Assembly: GCA_017557185.1 (NCBI GenBank)
Contig: JAFZAP010000004.1
Span: 1-41,969, forward strand
Reading direction: 5' to 3'
Length of the DNA: 41,969 nucleotides
Source: Prevotella sp.
GTDB lineage: Bacteria > Bacteroidota > Bacteroidia > Bacteroidales > Bacteroidaceae
Shown here: one piece after another, positions 33,021-41,720 of the stretch
Layout of the letters: each line of letters starts with the position of its first letter
Numbering within the stretch: the stretch's first letter is position 1
Made by a program: the position numbers and the translations under genes
Notes under the pieces: model-generated
Told to the model about the DNA's origin: nothing
What the model saw: the letters and a program-made list of their open reading frames with translations, nothing else
The model's database searches: none

Positions 33021-35837
33021 ATGAACAAAGAACAGAGCGCGGACAAAACCTTCCAGCCCGACGAGAGTCAGCGACAGGTGATCAATGCCGAAGGTGGCTA
33101 TCATCTGGTGTTGGCACCTCCGGGATGCGGGAAGACGCAGATCCTCACCGAGCGCATACGACGAGCCCACCAACGCGACGGTGTGGCCTACGACGACATG
33201 CTCTGTCTGACGTTCACCAACCGTGCAGCGAGGGGCATGATTGATCGCATACGCGAAAACATCAGCGATAGCGAGATAGGACAAGTCTATGTGGGTAACG
33301 TCCATCGCTTCTGCTCGAAATTCCTGTTTGAAAACAACCTGATTCCCGCCGAGACTTCCATCATCGACGACGAAGATGCCATCAGCATCGTGGCTCGCTA
33401 TCTGGACGAGGACGAAATGAAGGTGATGGAGAATAACACACGTCGTCGCGAATACTTCGACTTCATTCATTTTTCACACTTCATGCAGCAGCTGCGCTCG
33501 TCACAGCCACGCCCGCTGCGTATGCATCCGGAGTGCTGCAACAGCGACGATTTGGCGGCGATAAAAAAGATTTGCGATGTACAGAAGATGGAGTTCGATG
33601 CCAATGCCACCCTCGACATCTACGACCATATTGATTTCTACCAGACTGCTTCGCGTATGGAAGGCTACGACCTCGGTTCGCAGGTCACCATCGACCGAGT
33701 GCTCAGCAAGATGAATGCCGCCAAGCAGTATGAGCTGTACAAGCGCGAAAACCGCCTCGTAGACTTCGAGGACTTGCTCATCATGACGTACGATAGCCTG
33801 AGCCTTCCCCCAGCCCCTGATGCGAACACCTATAAAAAGTACCGATGGATACAGGTGGACGAAGTGCAGGACTTGAATCCTTTGCAGTTGGCCATCATCG
33901 ATCAGATTACTGAAGAAGGGGCTACGGTCATGTATCTCGGCGATGAACAACAAGCCATCTTCTCGTTCATGGGAGCCCGACTGAGCACCCTCAACAGTCT
34001 GCGCGAACGCTGTGAAGGACATCTGCACCACCTCTCCACAAACCACCGCTCACCGCAATATCTGCTCGAGGTCTACAACGAATATGCCCGCCACGTGCTA
34101 GGCATCGACACGGCGCTGTTGCCCAAGGCAGCCTCACCACAGTCAAAGCATATGACCTCCCTTCCCTTCAGGGAGGGGTTGGGGGTAGGCTTAGATAGGG
34201 GAGCTCCTCCCCTACGCATCCTTCGCAGCAACACCCTCGACACCGAATTCTACGACGTTGCCCATGTAGCCCACATCTTCGCTGAAGCATACCCCGATGA
34301 GACTACAGCTATCATCGTGAACTCGAATGCCGATGCCGACCTCATCAGCGCTGAACTGCAGAAGATGGAGCAGCCACACTTCAAGGTTTCGGGCGAGGAC
34401 CTCTTCGCTACACGTGAGATGAAACTGCTGGTGGCTCATCTGAACGTACTGGCCAACGAACATAACTTCATCGCGTGGGCACGCTTGCTCAAGGGTTTCG
34501 GTGTGACGGCTTCGAATGCCTACGCCCGAAACTTCGTGCAGTCGCTGCGCCAGCGCGCTATGCTGCCCAGCGACTTCCTCCTTTACGAAAACAGTACTTA
34601 TCTGGAGGAATTTGTCAAAGCCTATGATACGGGAGACATCGTGGTCTTCGACACCGAGACCACCGGACTTGACGTCTTCAATGACGAAATCGTGCAGATT
34701 GCTGCCGTGCGCATGCGACAAGGAGAAATCATTGAGGGCTCTGCATTCAACGTATACCTGCAGACCACACGCCCTATCCCCGAGAAACTCGGCGACATAG
34801 ACAACCCCATCCTCGAAGAACTGAAGAACCACGAACTGCTGCCACCACAAGTAGGTTTGCAGCAATTCCTCGACTATGTAGGCAATAGTACACTGCTTGG
34901 TCACAACGCAATGTTCGACTGGCAGATGCTCAAGAATAATAACAAGAGGGCACTCCCCTCGCACTTATTGTCCCCCTCGCCCAAAATACTCCCCTCGCCC
35001 TTTGGAGAGGGGCTGGGGGTGAGGCCGGGGTTAGGGGTGAGGCTATTCGATTCTCTGAAACTCATCCGGCTCCTCGCCCCCGACCTCAGGCAATACAAGC
35101 TGAAGTATCTACTGTCTGTACTCGGACTGGAAGGAGAGAACAGTCATCTGGCTGATGCCGACGTCGCAGCCACCTGTTCACTGGTGCGCTACTGCTACGA
35201 ACGGGCATTGGACATCCTGCCGCATCAGCGCCAGTTCCGCGCTATGTCGCGTGCACAGGAACGAGCAGAGGCTCTGCGACGCAGTTATCTAAAGTACTAT
35301 CAGCAGGCTCTCGCTACGCTTTACGTTCCGACTAACGACTCAACCCCAGCCCTTCTCAACGAACTTCAGCAATTCCACGACCATCTTGTTGCTGACCAAG
35401 TCATCGAGCCTGTCCGCAAACTGCACTACGTGTTGCGCTATCTGGCTGACAATCTTCTTGATCCCACCAACGAACACTCGCTCAGTCAGCAACTGGCAGC
35501 ACACATCGTGGAAATCAACACGCTGAAAGAAGCCGACCTCTGCAATAGCCACAGCATCGATGATCGCATCTTCGTCTCCACCGTACACAAAGCAAAGGGA
35601 CTGGAATTCGATAACGTCATCGTTTTCGATGCTGTCGAAGACCGCTATCCCAGCTATTTCAACCGCAACAATCCGGCCGCAATTGCCGAAGATGCACGCA
35701 AGTTCTATGTAGCGATCACACGAGCCCGCAAGCGTCTATACATCTCGCAATGCCTCACCCGCATCGACTATCACAACCAACCACGCTCACGACGTCTTAC
35801 ACGTTTCATGATCCCCATCCAGAAATACTTTGGATGA
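33021..35837 (+). CDS. UvrD/Rep-type helicase with embedded DnaQ-like 3'-5' exonuclease
   Basis: A 938-residue fusion. Superfamily 1 helicase motifs: Walker A A-P-P-G-C-G-K-T (32-39), C-L-T-F-T-N-R-A-A, Walker B V-D-E-V-Q-D-L-N (about 277-284), and late motifs T-V-H-K-A-K-G-L-E-F-D (about 852) and Y-V-A-I-T-R-A-R-K-R-L-Y. Between the two helicase halves (about 535-735) sits a DEDDh exonuclease: F-D-T-E-T-T-G-L-D, G-H-N-A-M-F-D and H-L-A-D-A-D. It would unwind and trim DNA in repair or recombination. Residues about 378-395 and 642-675 come from GC-rich repeats at 34159 and 34953. The start at 33021 (M-N-K-E-Q) follows the preceding stop by 7 bp; an earlier start would overlap it. Confidence 0.9.
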   Translation: MNKEQSADKTFQPDESQRQVINAEGGYHLVLAPPGCGKTQILTERIRRAHQRDGVAYDDMLCLTFTNRAARGMIDRIRENISDSEIGQVYVGNVHRFCSKFLFENNLIPAETSIIDDEDAISIVARYLDEDEMKVMENNTRRREYFDFIHFSHFMQQLRSSQPRPLRMHPECCNSDDLAAIKKICDVQKMEFDANATLDIYDHIDFYQTASRMEGYDLGSQVTIDRVLSKMNAAKQYELYKRENRLVDFEDLLIMTYDSLSLPPAPDANTYKKYRWIQVDEVQDLNPLQLAIIDQITEEGATVMYLGDEQQAIFSFMGARLSTLNSLRERCEGHLHHLSTNHRSPQYLLEVYNEYARHVLGIDTALLPKAASPQSKHMTSLPFREGLGVGLDRGAPPLRILRSNTLDTEFYDVAHVAHIFAEAYPDETTAIIVNSNADADLISAELQKMEQPHFKVSGEDLFATREMKLLVAHLNVLANEHNFIAWARLLKGFGVTASNAYARNFVQSLRQRAMLPSDFLLYENSTYLEEFVKAYDTGDIVVFDTETTGLDVFNDEIVQIAAVRMRQGEIIEGSAFNVYLQTTRPIPEKLGDIDNPILEELKNHELLPPQVGLQQFLDYVGNSTLLGHNAMFDWQMLKNNNKRALPSHLLSPSPKILPSPFGEGLGVRPGLGVRLFDSLKLIRLLAPDLRQYKLKYLLSVLGLEGENSHLADADVAATCSLVRYCYERALDILPHQRQFRAMSRAQERAEALRRSYLKYYQQALATLYVPTNDSTPALLNELQQFHDHLVADQVIEPVRKLHYVLRYLADNLLDPTNEHSLSQQLAAHIVEINTLKEADLCNSHSIDDRIFVSTVHKAKGLEFDNVIVFDAVEDRYPSYFNRNNPAAIAEDARKFYVAITRARKRLYISQCLTRIDYHNQPRSRRLTRFMIPIQKYFG
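34159..34208. repeat. GC-rich palindromic repeat inside the helicase gene (copy 1)
   Basis: CCTCCCTTCCCTTCAGGGAGG, shortened at its end, plus GGGTTGGGGGTAGG and a second AGGGGAGCTCCTCCCC hairpin. Translated as T-S-L-P-F-R-E-G-L-G-V-G-L-D in frame. Confidence 0.75.
34953..35043. repeat. GC-rich palindromic repeat inside the helicase gene (copy 2)
   Basis: Several CTCCCCTCGCC words and GGAGAGGGGCTGGGGGTGAG. Translated as S-P-S-P-K-I-L-P-S-P-F-G-E-G-L-G-V in frame, inside the exonuclease domain between N-N-N-K-R and L-F-D-S-L-K. Confidence 0.75.
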
Positions 35838-35875
35838 GGATCATAAAAGGGAAGAAACAAAAAGGTTTAGGGGGA

Positions 35876-36763
35876 TTATTTGTCGACGAATCGCTTCAGG
35901 ATATCACCATAGCTGTCGATACGGCGATCACGCAGGAACGGCCACCAACGGCGCACCTGCTCGGAGCGCTCCATACTGATCGTAACCACCTGGCAGACTT
36001 CCTCGTCCTTCGGAGCCCGATAAAGGAACTCACCTTGCGGGCCAACAACCATCGAGGACCCCCAGAAGTGGATGCCATTGGTTTGCTGTGATGGATCGGA
36101 TTCCCTCCCTACCCTATTCACACTGACTACTGGCAGCCCGTTGGCAACAGCATGGCCGCGCTGAACGGTAGTCCAAGCTTCGCGCTGGCGCTCCTGCTCG
36201 TCAGCCGTATCACTGCTCTCATAGCCGATAGCCGTAGGATAGATGAGCATTTCGGCACCCTGCAGAGCCATCAGACGAGCAGCCTCTGGATACCACTGGT
36301 CCCAGCAAACAAGAACGCCCAGACGGCCCACGCTGGTTTTGATGGGTCGGAAGCCCAAGTCGCCAGGCGTGAAGTAGAACTTCTCGTAATAGGCTGGATC
36401 GTCGGGAATGTGCATCTTGCGATACTTGCCCGCAATACTGCCGTCACGCTCCAGCACCACAGCGGTGTTGTGATAGAGTCCTGCTGCACGGCGCTCGAAC
36501 AGCGAGGTAACGATTACAACACCCAGTTCCTTGGCCAATGCGCCATAAAACTCCGTCGACGGACCGGGTATCGGCTCTGCCTGATCGAACACGTCGACGT
36601 TCTCCGTCTGGCAGAAATAAAGGCCGTTATGCAATTCCTGCAGCACAATCAGTTCTGCACCCTCGGCAGCCAATCGGCGGATACCCTCCCCAAGTCGCTG
36701 CATGTTATCACTTCTGTCAGCAGTATTGTGTTGCTGAATGATTCCTACTTTCAATTCTTTCAT
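35876..36763 (-). CDS. aguB: N-carbamoylputrescine amidase (nitrilase superfamily)
   Basis: A 295-residue carbon-nitrogen hydrolase. The catalytic triad is visible: Glu in L-Q-E-L-H-N-G, Lys in Y-R-K-M-H-I-P-D-D and Cys in V-C-W-D-Q-W-Y-P-E. This wording, with [10 protein letters not shown], is characteristic of AguB, which turns N-carbamoylputrescine into putrescine, CO2 and ammonia in polyamine synthesis. The ATG at 36763 overlaps the pyrD stop as ATGA, indicating translational coupling; an upstream TTG at 36775 is less likely. The usual partner, agmatine deiminase, is not in this window. Convergent with the helicase gene. Confidence 0.88.
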   Translation of the reverse strand: MKELKVGIIQQHNTADRSDNMQRLGEGIRRLAAEGAELIVLQELHNGLYFCQTENVDVFDQAEPIPGPSTEFYGALAKELGVVIVTSLFERRAAGLYHNTAVVLERDGSIAGKYRKMHIPDDPAYYEKFYFTPGDLGFRPIKTSVGRLGVLVCWDQWYPEAARLMALQGAEMLIYPTAIGYESSDTADEQERQREAWTTVQRGHAVANGLPVVSVNRVGRESDPSQQTNGIHFWGSSMVVGPQGEFLYRAPKDEEVCQVVTISMERSEQVRRWWPFLRDRRIDSYGDILKRFVDK

Positions 36764-37671
36764 GATTCTAAACAACCTATTATTTCTTTTACAGACTTAC
36801 ATCCATGCTTGTCGAGCCACTCGTTGATCCCGTCGCGTACTTTCATGGTCACCGCCGGGTCGATGAAGTTGGCTGTACCTATTTCTATAGCAGTGGCACC
36901 AGCCATCAGGAACTCAATAGCATCCTTAGCAGTCATGATGCCGCCAAGTCCCACAACGGGAATCTTCACCGCCTTCGCCACCTGCCAAACCATTCGCAGG
37001 GCTACGGGCTTTACGGCAGGACCGGACAAGCCACCCGTACTGATCGATAGCAACGGCCTACGGCGCTCAATATCGATGGCCATTCCCATCAGTGTATTGA
37101 TGAGTGAAACGCTGTCGGCGCCTTCTGCCTCACAGGTACGGGCAATCTCCGCGATATCCGTCACATTGGGCGAGAGTTTCACGATCAGCGTCTTGTGATA
37201 GCGTTCGCGAACGGCCCGCACCACGCTGGCAGCACCTGCACACGTCGTTCCGAAGGCCATACCGCCCTGCTTTACGTTCGGGCAGGAGATATTCAGCTCG
37301 ATTGCTGGAATGCGCTCAAGAGCATCGATACGCGCGGCACACTCAGCATAATCGTCGGGAGTAGAGCCACTCACGTTGACGATAATATTCGTATCGATGT
37401 CTTTCACTTGCGGATAGATGTGCTCACAGAAATAATCCACGCCCTTGTTCTGCAGGCCAACACAATTGAGCATGCCGCTCGCTGTCTCGACCATACGCGG
37501 ATAGTCGTTGCCTTCGCGAGGATGCAGTGTCGTTCCCTTCACGATGATGCCGCCAATCTCATCAAGCGGCACAAGATCCTGGAACTCCAGCCCATAGCCG
37601 AATGTTCCCGAGGCCGTCATCACGGGGTTTTTCAACGATAACCGTCCGATATTCACATTCAGATCTGCCAT
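36760..37671 (-). CDS. pyrD: Dihydroorotate dehydrogenase, class 1B catalytic subunit
   Basis: A 303-residue FMN enzyme of pyrimidine synthesis. Motifs include [10 protein letters not shown] near the N-terminus, N-I-S-C-P-N-V-K with the catalytic Cys characteristic of class 1B, V-K-L-S-P-N-V-T, and the FMN-phosphate region [14 protein letters not shown]. It works with PyrK, which passes electrons to NAD+. Overlaps pyrK by 13 bp and aguB by 4 bp. Confidence 0.95.
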   Translation of the reverse strand: MADLNVNIGRLSLKNPVMTASGTFGYGLEFQDLVPLDEIGGIIVKGTTLHPREGNDYPRMVETASGMLNCVGLQNKGVDYFCEHIYPQVKDIDTNIIVNVSGSTPDDYAECAARIDALERIPAIELNISCPNVKQGGMAFGTTCAGAASVVRAVRERYHKTLIVKLSPNVTDIAEIARTCEAEGADSVSLINTLMGMAIDIERRRPLLSISTGGLSGPAVKPVALRMVWQVAKAVKIPVVGLGGIMTAKDAIEFLMAGATAIEIGTANFIDPAVTMKVRDGINEWLDKHGCKSVKEIIGCLES

Positions 37672-38468
37672 GTTAGTTCCTCCTTTCTAAATACGGGACC
37701 ATCTTTACATACACATACGTTGTGAACGGCTTCGGTGCCGTCTGCATCCGTCTGGCGAATCTTCTCCACGCAACAGAGACAGGCACCGAGCCCGCATGCC
37801 ATCAGATTCTCTAACGAAACCTCACAGGCTACTTGCGCCTTCCAAGCATAAGAAACAACGGCTTTCATCATCGGGGTCGGACCACAGCATTGCACCATAT
37901 CGAACGTCTCCTGCTGCAACACGGAGTGATTGGTCACAAAGCCCTTTTCACCCTCGGAACCATCCTCTGTAGTAACCAGCACGCGGCCATACTTGCGGAA
38001 TTCGTTAAGTTGTAACAAATCAGTTGCCGTGCGGGCTCCAAGCAGGAAGGTCACCTCAACATGCTCATAGCAACGCTTCAACAAGGCTCCCTGATAAAGC
38101 AACGGGGCAACGCCTACGCCTCCTCCGACAAGCAGAAATCGGCGCTCTCCCTTCTCTGGCTTCGCGAAACCTCTGCCCAACGGCAACACGCAATTCAACG
38201 TGTCGCCTGCCTTCAAATGCGCCAACCGACGAGTGCCGTCGCCCACAACAGCCACCAATAGCCACAATTCGTTCCGCTCGCGATCGACGAAGTGGATGGA
38301 AATGGGCCGACGGAGGAATGTAGTAGGACTATTGTCGACAAGTACCTCGACAAACTGACCAGGCTCCATCTCGGGCAACTGCTCATCGCTTGTCAAACGA
38401 AGCAGCACATAACGAGAATGAACCTGTTCAACAGCACGAACAGTCAGATCCAAACAATATTTCTTCAT
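37659..38468 (-). CDS. pyrK: Dihydroorotate dehydrogenase electron-transfer subunit
   Basis: A 269-residue FAD and [2Fe-2S] protein. FAD-binding R-R-P-I-S-I-H is near 62-68, the NAD-binding G-G-G-V-G-V-A-P-L is near 117, and the C-terminal cysteine cluster is C-G-L-G-A-C-L-C-C with V-C-K-D-G-P. It passes electrons from PyrD to NAD+. The start at 38468 (M-K-K-Y-C-L-D) follows a consensus promoter by about 22 bp; the frame is open to 38519, but that region is the promoter repeat. Confidence 0.94.
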   Translation of the reverse strand: MKKYCLDLTVRAVEQVHSRYVLLRLTSDEQLPEMEPGQFVEVLVDNSPTTFLRRPISIHFVDRERNELWLLVAVVGDGTRRLAHLKAGDTLNCVLPLGRGFAKPEKGERRFLLVGGGVGVAPLLYQGALLKRCYEHVEVTFLLGARTATDLLQLNEFRKYGRVLVTTEDGSEGEKGFVTNHSVLQQETFDMVQCCGPTPMMKAVVSYAWKAQVACEVSLENLMACGLGACLCCVEKIRQTDADGTEAVHNVCVCKDGPVFRKEELTWQI

Positions 38469-38489
38469 ACGTAATTCAAAATACTGATG

Positions 38490-38520
38490 CAAAGTTACAA
38501 ATAAGTGAGCGAAATGCAAA
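38490..38520 (-). promoter_or_regulatory. pyrK-pyrD-aguB promoter, inside a dispersed repeat
   Basis: On the minus strand TTTG (38517-38520), 19 bp, TAACTTTG (38490-38497). The spacer contains TTTCGCTCACTTATTTG, the same core as at 15482-15501. Confidence 0.75.
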
Positions 38521-38573
38521 AAGAAAACCGTTTTTTCTTTTTCATTTCCGAACGGGAGTAACTACGGCGAAGC

Positions 38574-38604
38574 CAAAGATACGAAAAATCGAGGGCAGAA
38601 CAAA
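38574..38604 (-). promoter_or_regulatory. Second promoter-like site upstream of pyrK
   Basis: On the minus strand TTTG (38601-38604), 19 bp, TATCTTTG (38574-38581). It overlaps ATCGAGGGCAGAACA, a word repeated at 38888. Confidence 0.55.
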
Positions 38605-38658
38605 AAGAATCCTTTCTTTTTTTATGCCGAGATGGAGTATTTTCGCCAGCTAAGCTGG

Positions 38659-38690
38659 CAAAGTTACGAATAAGTGAGCGAAAAGCCAAA
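38659..38690 (-). promoter_or_regulatory. Third promoter-like site upstream of pyrK
   Basis: On the minus strand TTTG (38687-38690), 20 bp, TAACTTTG (38659-38666), with the TTTCGCTCACTTATTCG spacer. Almost a copy of the 38490 site. Confidence 0.6.
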
Positions 38691-38963
38691 TTTATTTGAG
38701 CTTTTCCGATCAAAAGGAGCAGCGAGGGCCATCAAACTTGTTTGAATGGCCGAGTCGTGACATTTGAAGACGAAGTCAACGAAAGGACTCGAAAACTTGT
38801 TTTCGCTTGCACAGTAAGAACTTCGGCAAGCCAAAGTTCTTTCTCCGCGATGCGACGAAAGCGTCTCCTTACGTCGCCGAGCGACAAAAAATCGAGGGCA
38901 GAACATTTGAGTTTTCTTGACAAGGAAACGACGTAAGCAAAGGTTTTAGAACACCCCATATCA

Positions 38964-39428
38964 TCATTTCTTGGGAACAAAACTCTCCCAAGTCTGGTCA
39001 TCGAAGAAGATGCGGATCTCCGTTATCTTCCTTTGCGGTTTGTCAATATTTTTCAAATAGTAATTGTCTGTATTTTTGGGTGTCACATTTACACCTTGAG
39101 CGTATGAGCTTGCTTGAGGCGACATCGGTGGGGTGGAAGAGGGCATCTCAAAGTTGAGCATTGCCTCTTGCGAATCTGGTGCTCCTGATGTCGAAGCTGT
39201 TTGATCAGCCTTCTGATCATCAATGTACATAGGACCAGAACCAAAAAGCAACCAGTCGGTAGAAATACTGGGCAGACTGTTCTTAATTGCTTCAACAATG
39301 TTAAGTGACGGATTCGTCCTACCATTGAAAATTCCACTGAGGGTAGCGGGGGAGATTTTTATGAACTGAGCAAAGACCTGTTGGGTCATGTGCTGACTCT
39401 CCATGATGCGTCTAATTCTGTCTTTCAT
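38964..39428 (-). CDS. XRE-type helix-turn-helix regulator
   Basis: A 154-residue protein. The N-terminal HTH (about 5-65) reads M-T-Q-Q-V-F-A-Q-F-I-K-I-S-P-A-T-L-S-G-I-F-N-G and N-P-S-L-N-I-V-E-A-I. After W-L-L-F-G-S-G-P-M-Y, typical of Bacteroidota XRE regulators, the tail is Ser/Pro/Gln-rich and low in complexity. The C-terminus (K-I-T-E-I-R-I-F-F-D-D-Q-T-W-E-S-F) resembles tails of relatives. No cognate operon is seen; it faces an AT-rich gene-free tract. A -7-like TACCTTTG lies at 39503-39510. Confidence 0.85.
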   Translation of the reverse strand: MKDRIRRIMESQHMTQQVFAQFIKISPATLSGIFNGRTNPSLNIVEAIKNSLPSISTDWLLFGSGPMYIDDQKADQTASTSGAPDSQEAMLNFEMPSSTPPMSPQASSYAQGVNVTPKNTDNYYLKNIDKPQRKITEIRIFFDDQTWESFVPKK

Positions 39429-40167
39429 TTTGCGAAAATTTACGTCTGTTTTCTAAACAAGTTCGTTTTTGACCTCAAAATAGGGAAAACCCATTCGGTT
39501 TACAAAGGTAAAGAGAAAAAATGAAACGTGCAAGTTTTTAAAGCAAAATTTTAAAATCGGATGGTTTAAATTTTCGTTTTTGAATTTCTAAATATTAAAG
39601 AGGGAGAAGTTGAATAATTAGTATTAAAACGTAAATGTAAATTTCAATACTCTAAATAGTATCGCAGAAAAACAAGAGCAAAAATCTGCAAATCGTTGGT
39701 AATCATATTGTTAAATATGGATTTAAGATACTAAAACCGCACAATATGCATGATTTACCCTAGCTGATTCATGCTAAATTGGCATTTTAATTCACCAAAT
39801 ATAACATAACTATCTGGGTTTCAACGAATTAAACAGACTTAATCGTTTATGTATAATTACATGTTCGCTGGTTTGAACGAATGAATTTAGATTTTAAAAC
39901 TTAAATATTAGAGATTTGAATATACAAACATGATGTTGAATTCAATATAACTATTTGTTATTTGTTTGACATGATAAATATTTCAATATTCGAAACTTCA
40001 AACAATTAAATCATAATAAAAGTGAACGCTGAATTGCGTTTTTTCCAATTTTGAGACTTTATGCCATTTTCGAAGAATTCTGAACAAAGGTTCGGAAAGA
40101 TGAAAATAGTGCCCAAAATGAGAGGGGTAAAATGGCCGCAAGTGCCTGATTTCATTGGGGTTTTGGC
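39429..40167. other. AT-rich gene-free tract
   Basis: About 740 bp with very low GC and no supported gene. It contains CATAACTATCTG at 39805 followed by GGGTTTCAA, similar to 28225, and many scattered TTTGAAT/ATTCAAA words. No cluster of DnaA boxes was noticed. The regulator's promoter occupies its left end. Confidence 0.5.
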
Positions 40168-40193
40168 TAAAAAAAGTGCTCCTGGCGAGCACT
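40168..40193 (-). terminator. holA terminator
   Basis: On the minus strand GTGCTC-GCCAG-GAGCAC followed by TTTTTTTAG; arms are 40176-40181 and 40187-40192. About 50 bp after the holA stop. Confidence 0.85.
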
Positions 40194-40241
40194 CATCCTA
40201 GAAAAAAATAGGGCGTTTTTTGATGAAAAACGGATATTTTC

Positions 40242-41285
40242 TCAATGCAAAATGAAAAAAATCAGCTCTTTCATGAGCTCTCCTTGGCCCGTATTTGGAT
40301 TATCAATGCCTTTTCCGCGCGCATCGATCTCTCTCATTTTCGAAATTATCTGCATCGTTTTCATTCCGCTGTAGTTTCTCATGCCCGTAATGTAGTCTCT
40401 TGCCGCCCATCCAGATCTGAGATCCAGATGCTGCGCGACAGCATTTTCGTTCGTCCGATTGGGCGAATAAAATGCAATCATGAGATTTTGGAAATAATTG
40501 AAGAGCATTGGGAGAATCGAGTAGAGAGAACCGGCCTTTTGATTATTGTCAAAATATTTCACAATCTGATTGGCCTTGTAAACATCTCTGTTGACGATGG
40601 CCGAGCGGAGTTCAAAACCATTAAACTCCTTGCTCACTCCAATCTCCTTCTCAACAATCTCAGGAGTGATCCTTCTCCCCTCTCCTGTCAACGAGATGAG
40701 CACCTTGTCGAGTTCCGATGTCAGTCGGCTCAGGTCTGCTCCGATGTGGTCGGCAATCATCTGCGTTGCCTTGTAGTCGATGCTGACATTTTTCGACTGC
40801 AGGTAGCTCTCGATGAAGCCAGGAAGTTCGCGTTCCGATTTCTTTTTGCTCTCAAACACCACTCCCCCATTCTTCTCGGCCATCGAAATGAGCGTGCTAT
40901 TTGCCTTTTTACGTCTGTCGAGCACACCATTTTTGTGGCAGAGCACGAGTACTGTCGTCGGAGTTGGCTTTTCGGCATACTTCGCCAGAGCCTCCCAATT
41001 GCGCAAATTCTGTGCTTCTTTCACGATAACCACCTGTCGCTCGGCCATCATCGGATAACGACGAGCCATATCGGCCACCTGTGCAGCTGTGGTGTCCAAT
41101 CCGAAAATAATGGTCTGGTTGAAGTCGCGCTCGGTTTCGTTGAGCGCATGATCAGCCACATAGTCAGAAATCGCATCGATATAATATGGTTCGTCACCCA
41201 TCAATATATAAATAGGTGCATATTTCGATGCTTTCAGGTCCTGCATAATCCCCTCAAAAGTGGGGCCGCTTTTTCTTTCTGCCAT
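40242..41285 (-). CDS. holA: DNA polymerase III delta subunit
   Basis: A 347-residue clamp-loader delta subunit. Typical segments are P-I-Y-I-L-M-G-D-E-P-Y-Y-I-D near the N-terminus, M-M-A-E-R-Q-V-V-I-V-K-E-A-Q near 79-92, T-V-L-V-L-C-H-K and I-G-A-D-L-S-R-L-T-S-E-L-D-K-L-like wording near 190. Delta opens the beta clamp so that it can be loaded on DNA; the Walker A is absent, as expected for this subunit. A -7-like TAATTTTG lies about 25 bp upstream. Confidence 0.93.
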   Translation of the reverse strand: MAERKSGPTFEGIMQDLKASKYAPIYILMGDEPYYIDAISDYVADHALNETERDFNQTIIFGLDTTAAQVADMARRYPMMAERQVVIVKEAQNLRNWEALAKYAEKPTPTTVLVLCHKNGVLDRRKKANSTLISMAEKNGGVVFESKKKSERELPGFIESYLQSKNVSIDYKATQMIADHIGADLSRLTSELDKVLISLTGEGRRITPEIVEKEIGVSKEFNGFELRSAIVNRDVYKANQIVKYFDNNQKAGSLYSILPMLFNYFQNLMIAFYSPNRTNENAVAQHLDLRSGWAARDYITGMRNYSGMKTMQIISKMREIDARGKGIDNPNTGQGELMKELIFFILH

Positions 41286-41388
41286 ATTGTTCAGGTGTTA
41301 TCTCCTGCAAAATTACAAAAAAAAGAAGAAAAAGAACAGAACAAAGCAAAGAAATCAGAAAAAAACTGCTTTTTGTGATTGTTCACAC

Positions 41389-41416
41389 GATTTGCGGATA
41401 CCCTTTTCCGCAAATC
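41389..41416. repeat. Inverted repeat upstream of holA
   Basis: GATTTGCGGA - 8 bp - TCCGCAAATC, perfect 10-bp arms, between holA and the smalltalk gene. It may be a terminator or operator. Confidence 0.65.
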
Positions 41417-41440
41417 GATGACCATAAGCATGAGAATAAA

Positions 41441-41478
41441 ATCCCCCTCTTTAGGCGACCTAAGGAGGGGGACCGAGA
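41441..41478 (-). terminator. GC-rich palindrome ending the second smalltalk gene
   Basis: On the minus strand TCCCCCTCCTTAGG / CCTAAAGAGGGGGA hairpin followed by TTTTATT, about 10 bp after the stop. A member of the GC-rich palindrome family used as a terminator. Confidence 0.7.
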
Positions 41479-41485
41479 GAGGTTT

Positions 41486-41650
41486 CTACATCAGACAGCT
41501 TGTCACACCCATTGTCGTGCCGATGGCAGTCAATATCGCAATCAGCGTCTGAATGATGAATTTTATCAAGTCGCTTCTGCTCGGAAATTCGGAAGCGAGC
41601 TTCTTTTTCACTTGCTTAATCACGTATTTCCAGAATGCTTTCTTATTCAT
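41486..41650 (-). CDS. Smalltalk protein with N-terminal extension
   Basis: A 54-residue protein. A basic N-terminal part (M-N-K-K-A-F-W-K-Y-V-I-K-Q-V-K-K-K, about 1-30) precedes the smalltalk core F-I-I-Q-T-L-I-A-I-L-T-A-I-G-T-T-M-G-V-T-S-C-L-M. One hydrophobic helix spans 31-48. V-T-S-C (49-52) matches a lipobox, so signal peptidase II could cleave before Cys52 and leave a lipidated tripeptide C-L-M; this is inference. The core is very similar to residues 7-27 of the protein at 535-717. The HU-HIG partner gene may lie beyond the right edge. Own hairpin terminator. Confidence 0.8.
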   Translation of the reverse strand: MNKKAFWKYVIKQVKKKLASEFPSRSDLIKFIIQTLIAILTAIGTTMGVTSCLM

Positions 41651-41720
41651 AGTAGTGATGTTTAGAAATTAATAATGTGAGAGTTTCATAGTTTCAAGTG
41701 TAAGGAGCTCTACGTTCTAG

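Larger units (their letters stand above)
38521..38963. other. Gene-free hairpin-rich tract upstream of pyrK
   Basis: No gene. Besides the extra promoter-like sites it has many short hairpins: GCCAGCTAAGCTGGC (38645-38659), GGCCATCAAACTTGTTTGAATGGCC-type (38728-38752), CGAAAACTTGTTTTCG (38790-38805) and AGAACTTCGGCAAGCC...AAGTTCT (38817-38840). The word AAAGCGTCNCCTNACGTCGCC near 38860 matches one near 28776. Confidence 0.65.

Noticed and set aside
39429-40167. Replication origin
   Set aside because: AT-rich, but no DnaA-box cluster and no dnaA/dnaN neighbours were seen.
39998-40192. 64-residue minus-strand open frame
   Set aside because: AT-rich, no recognisable motif or promoter, and it overlaps the holA terminator region.
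40245-41378. 377-residue plus-strand open frame
   Set aside because: Lies entirely antisense to holA, whose motifs are clear.
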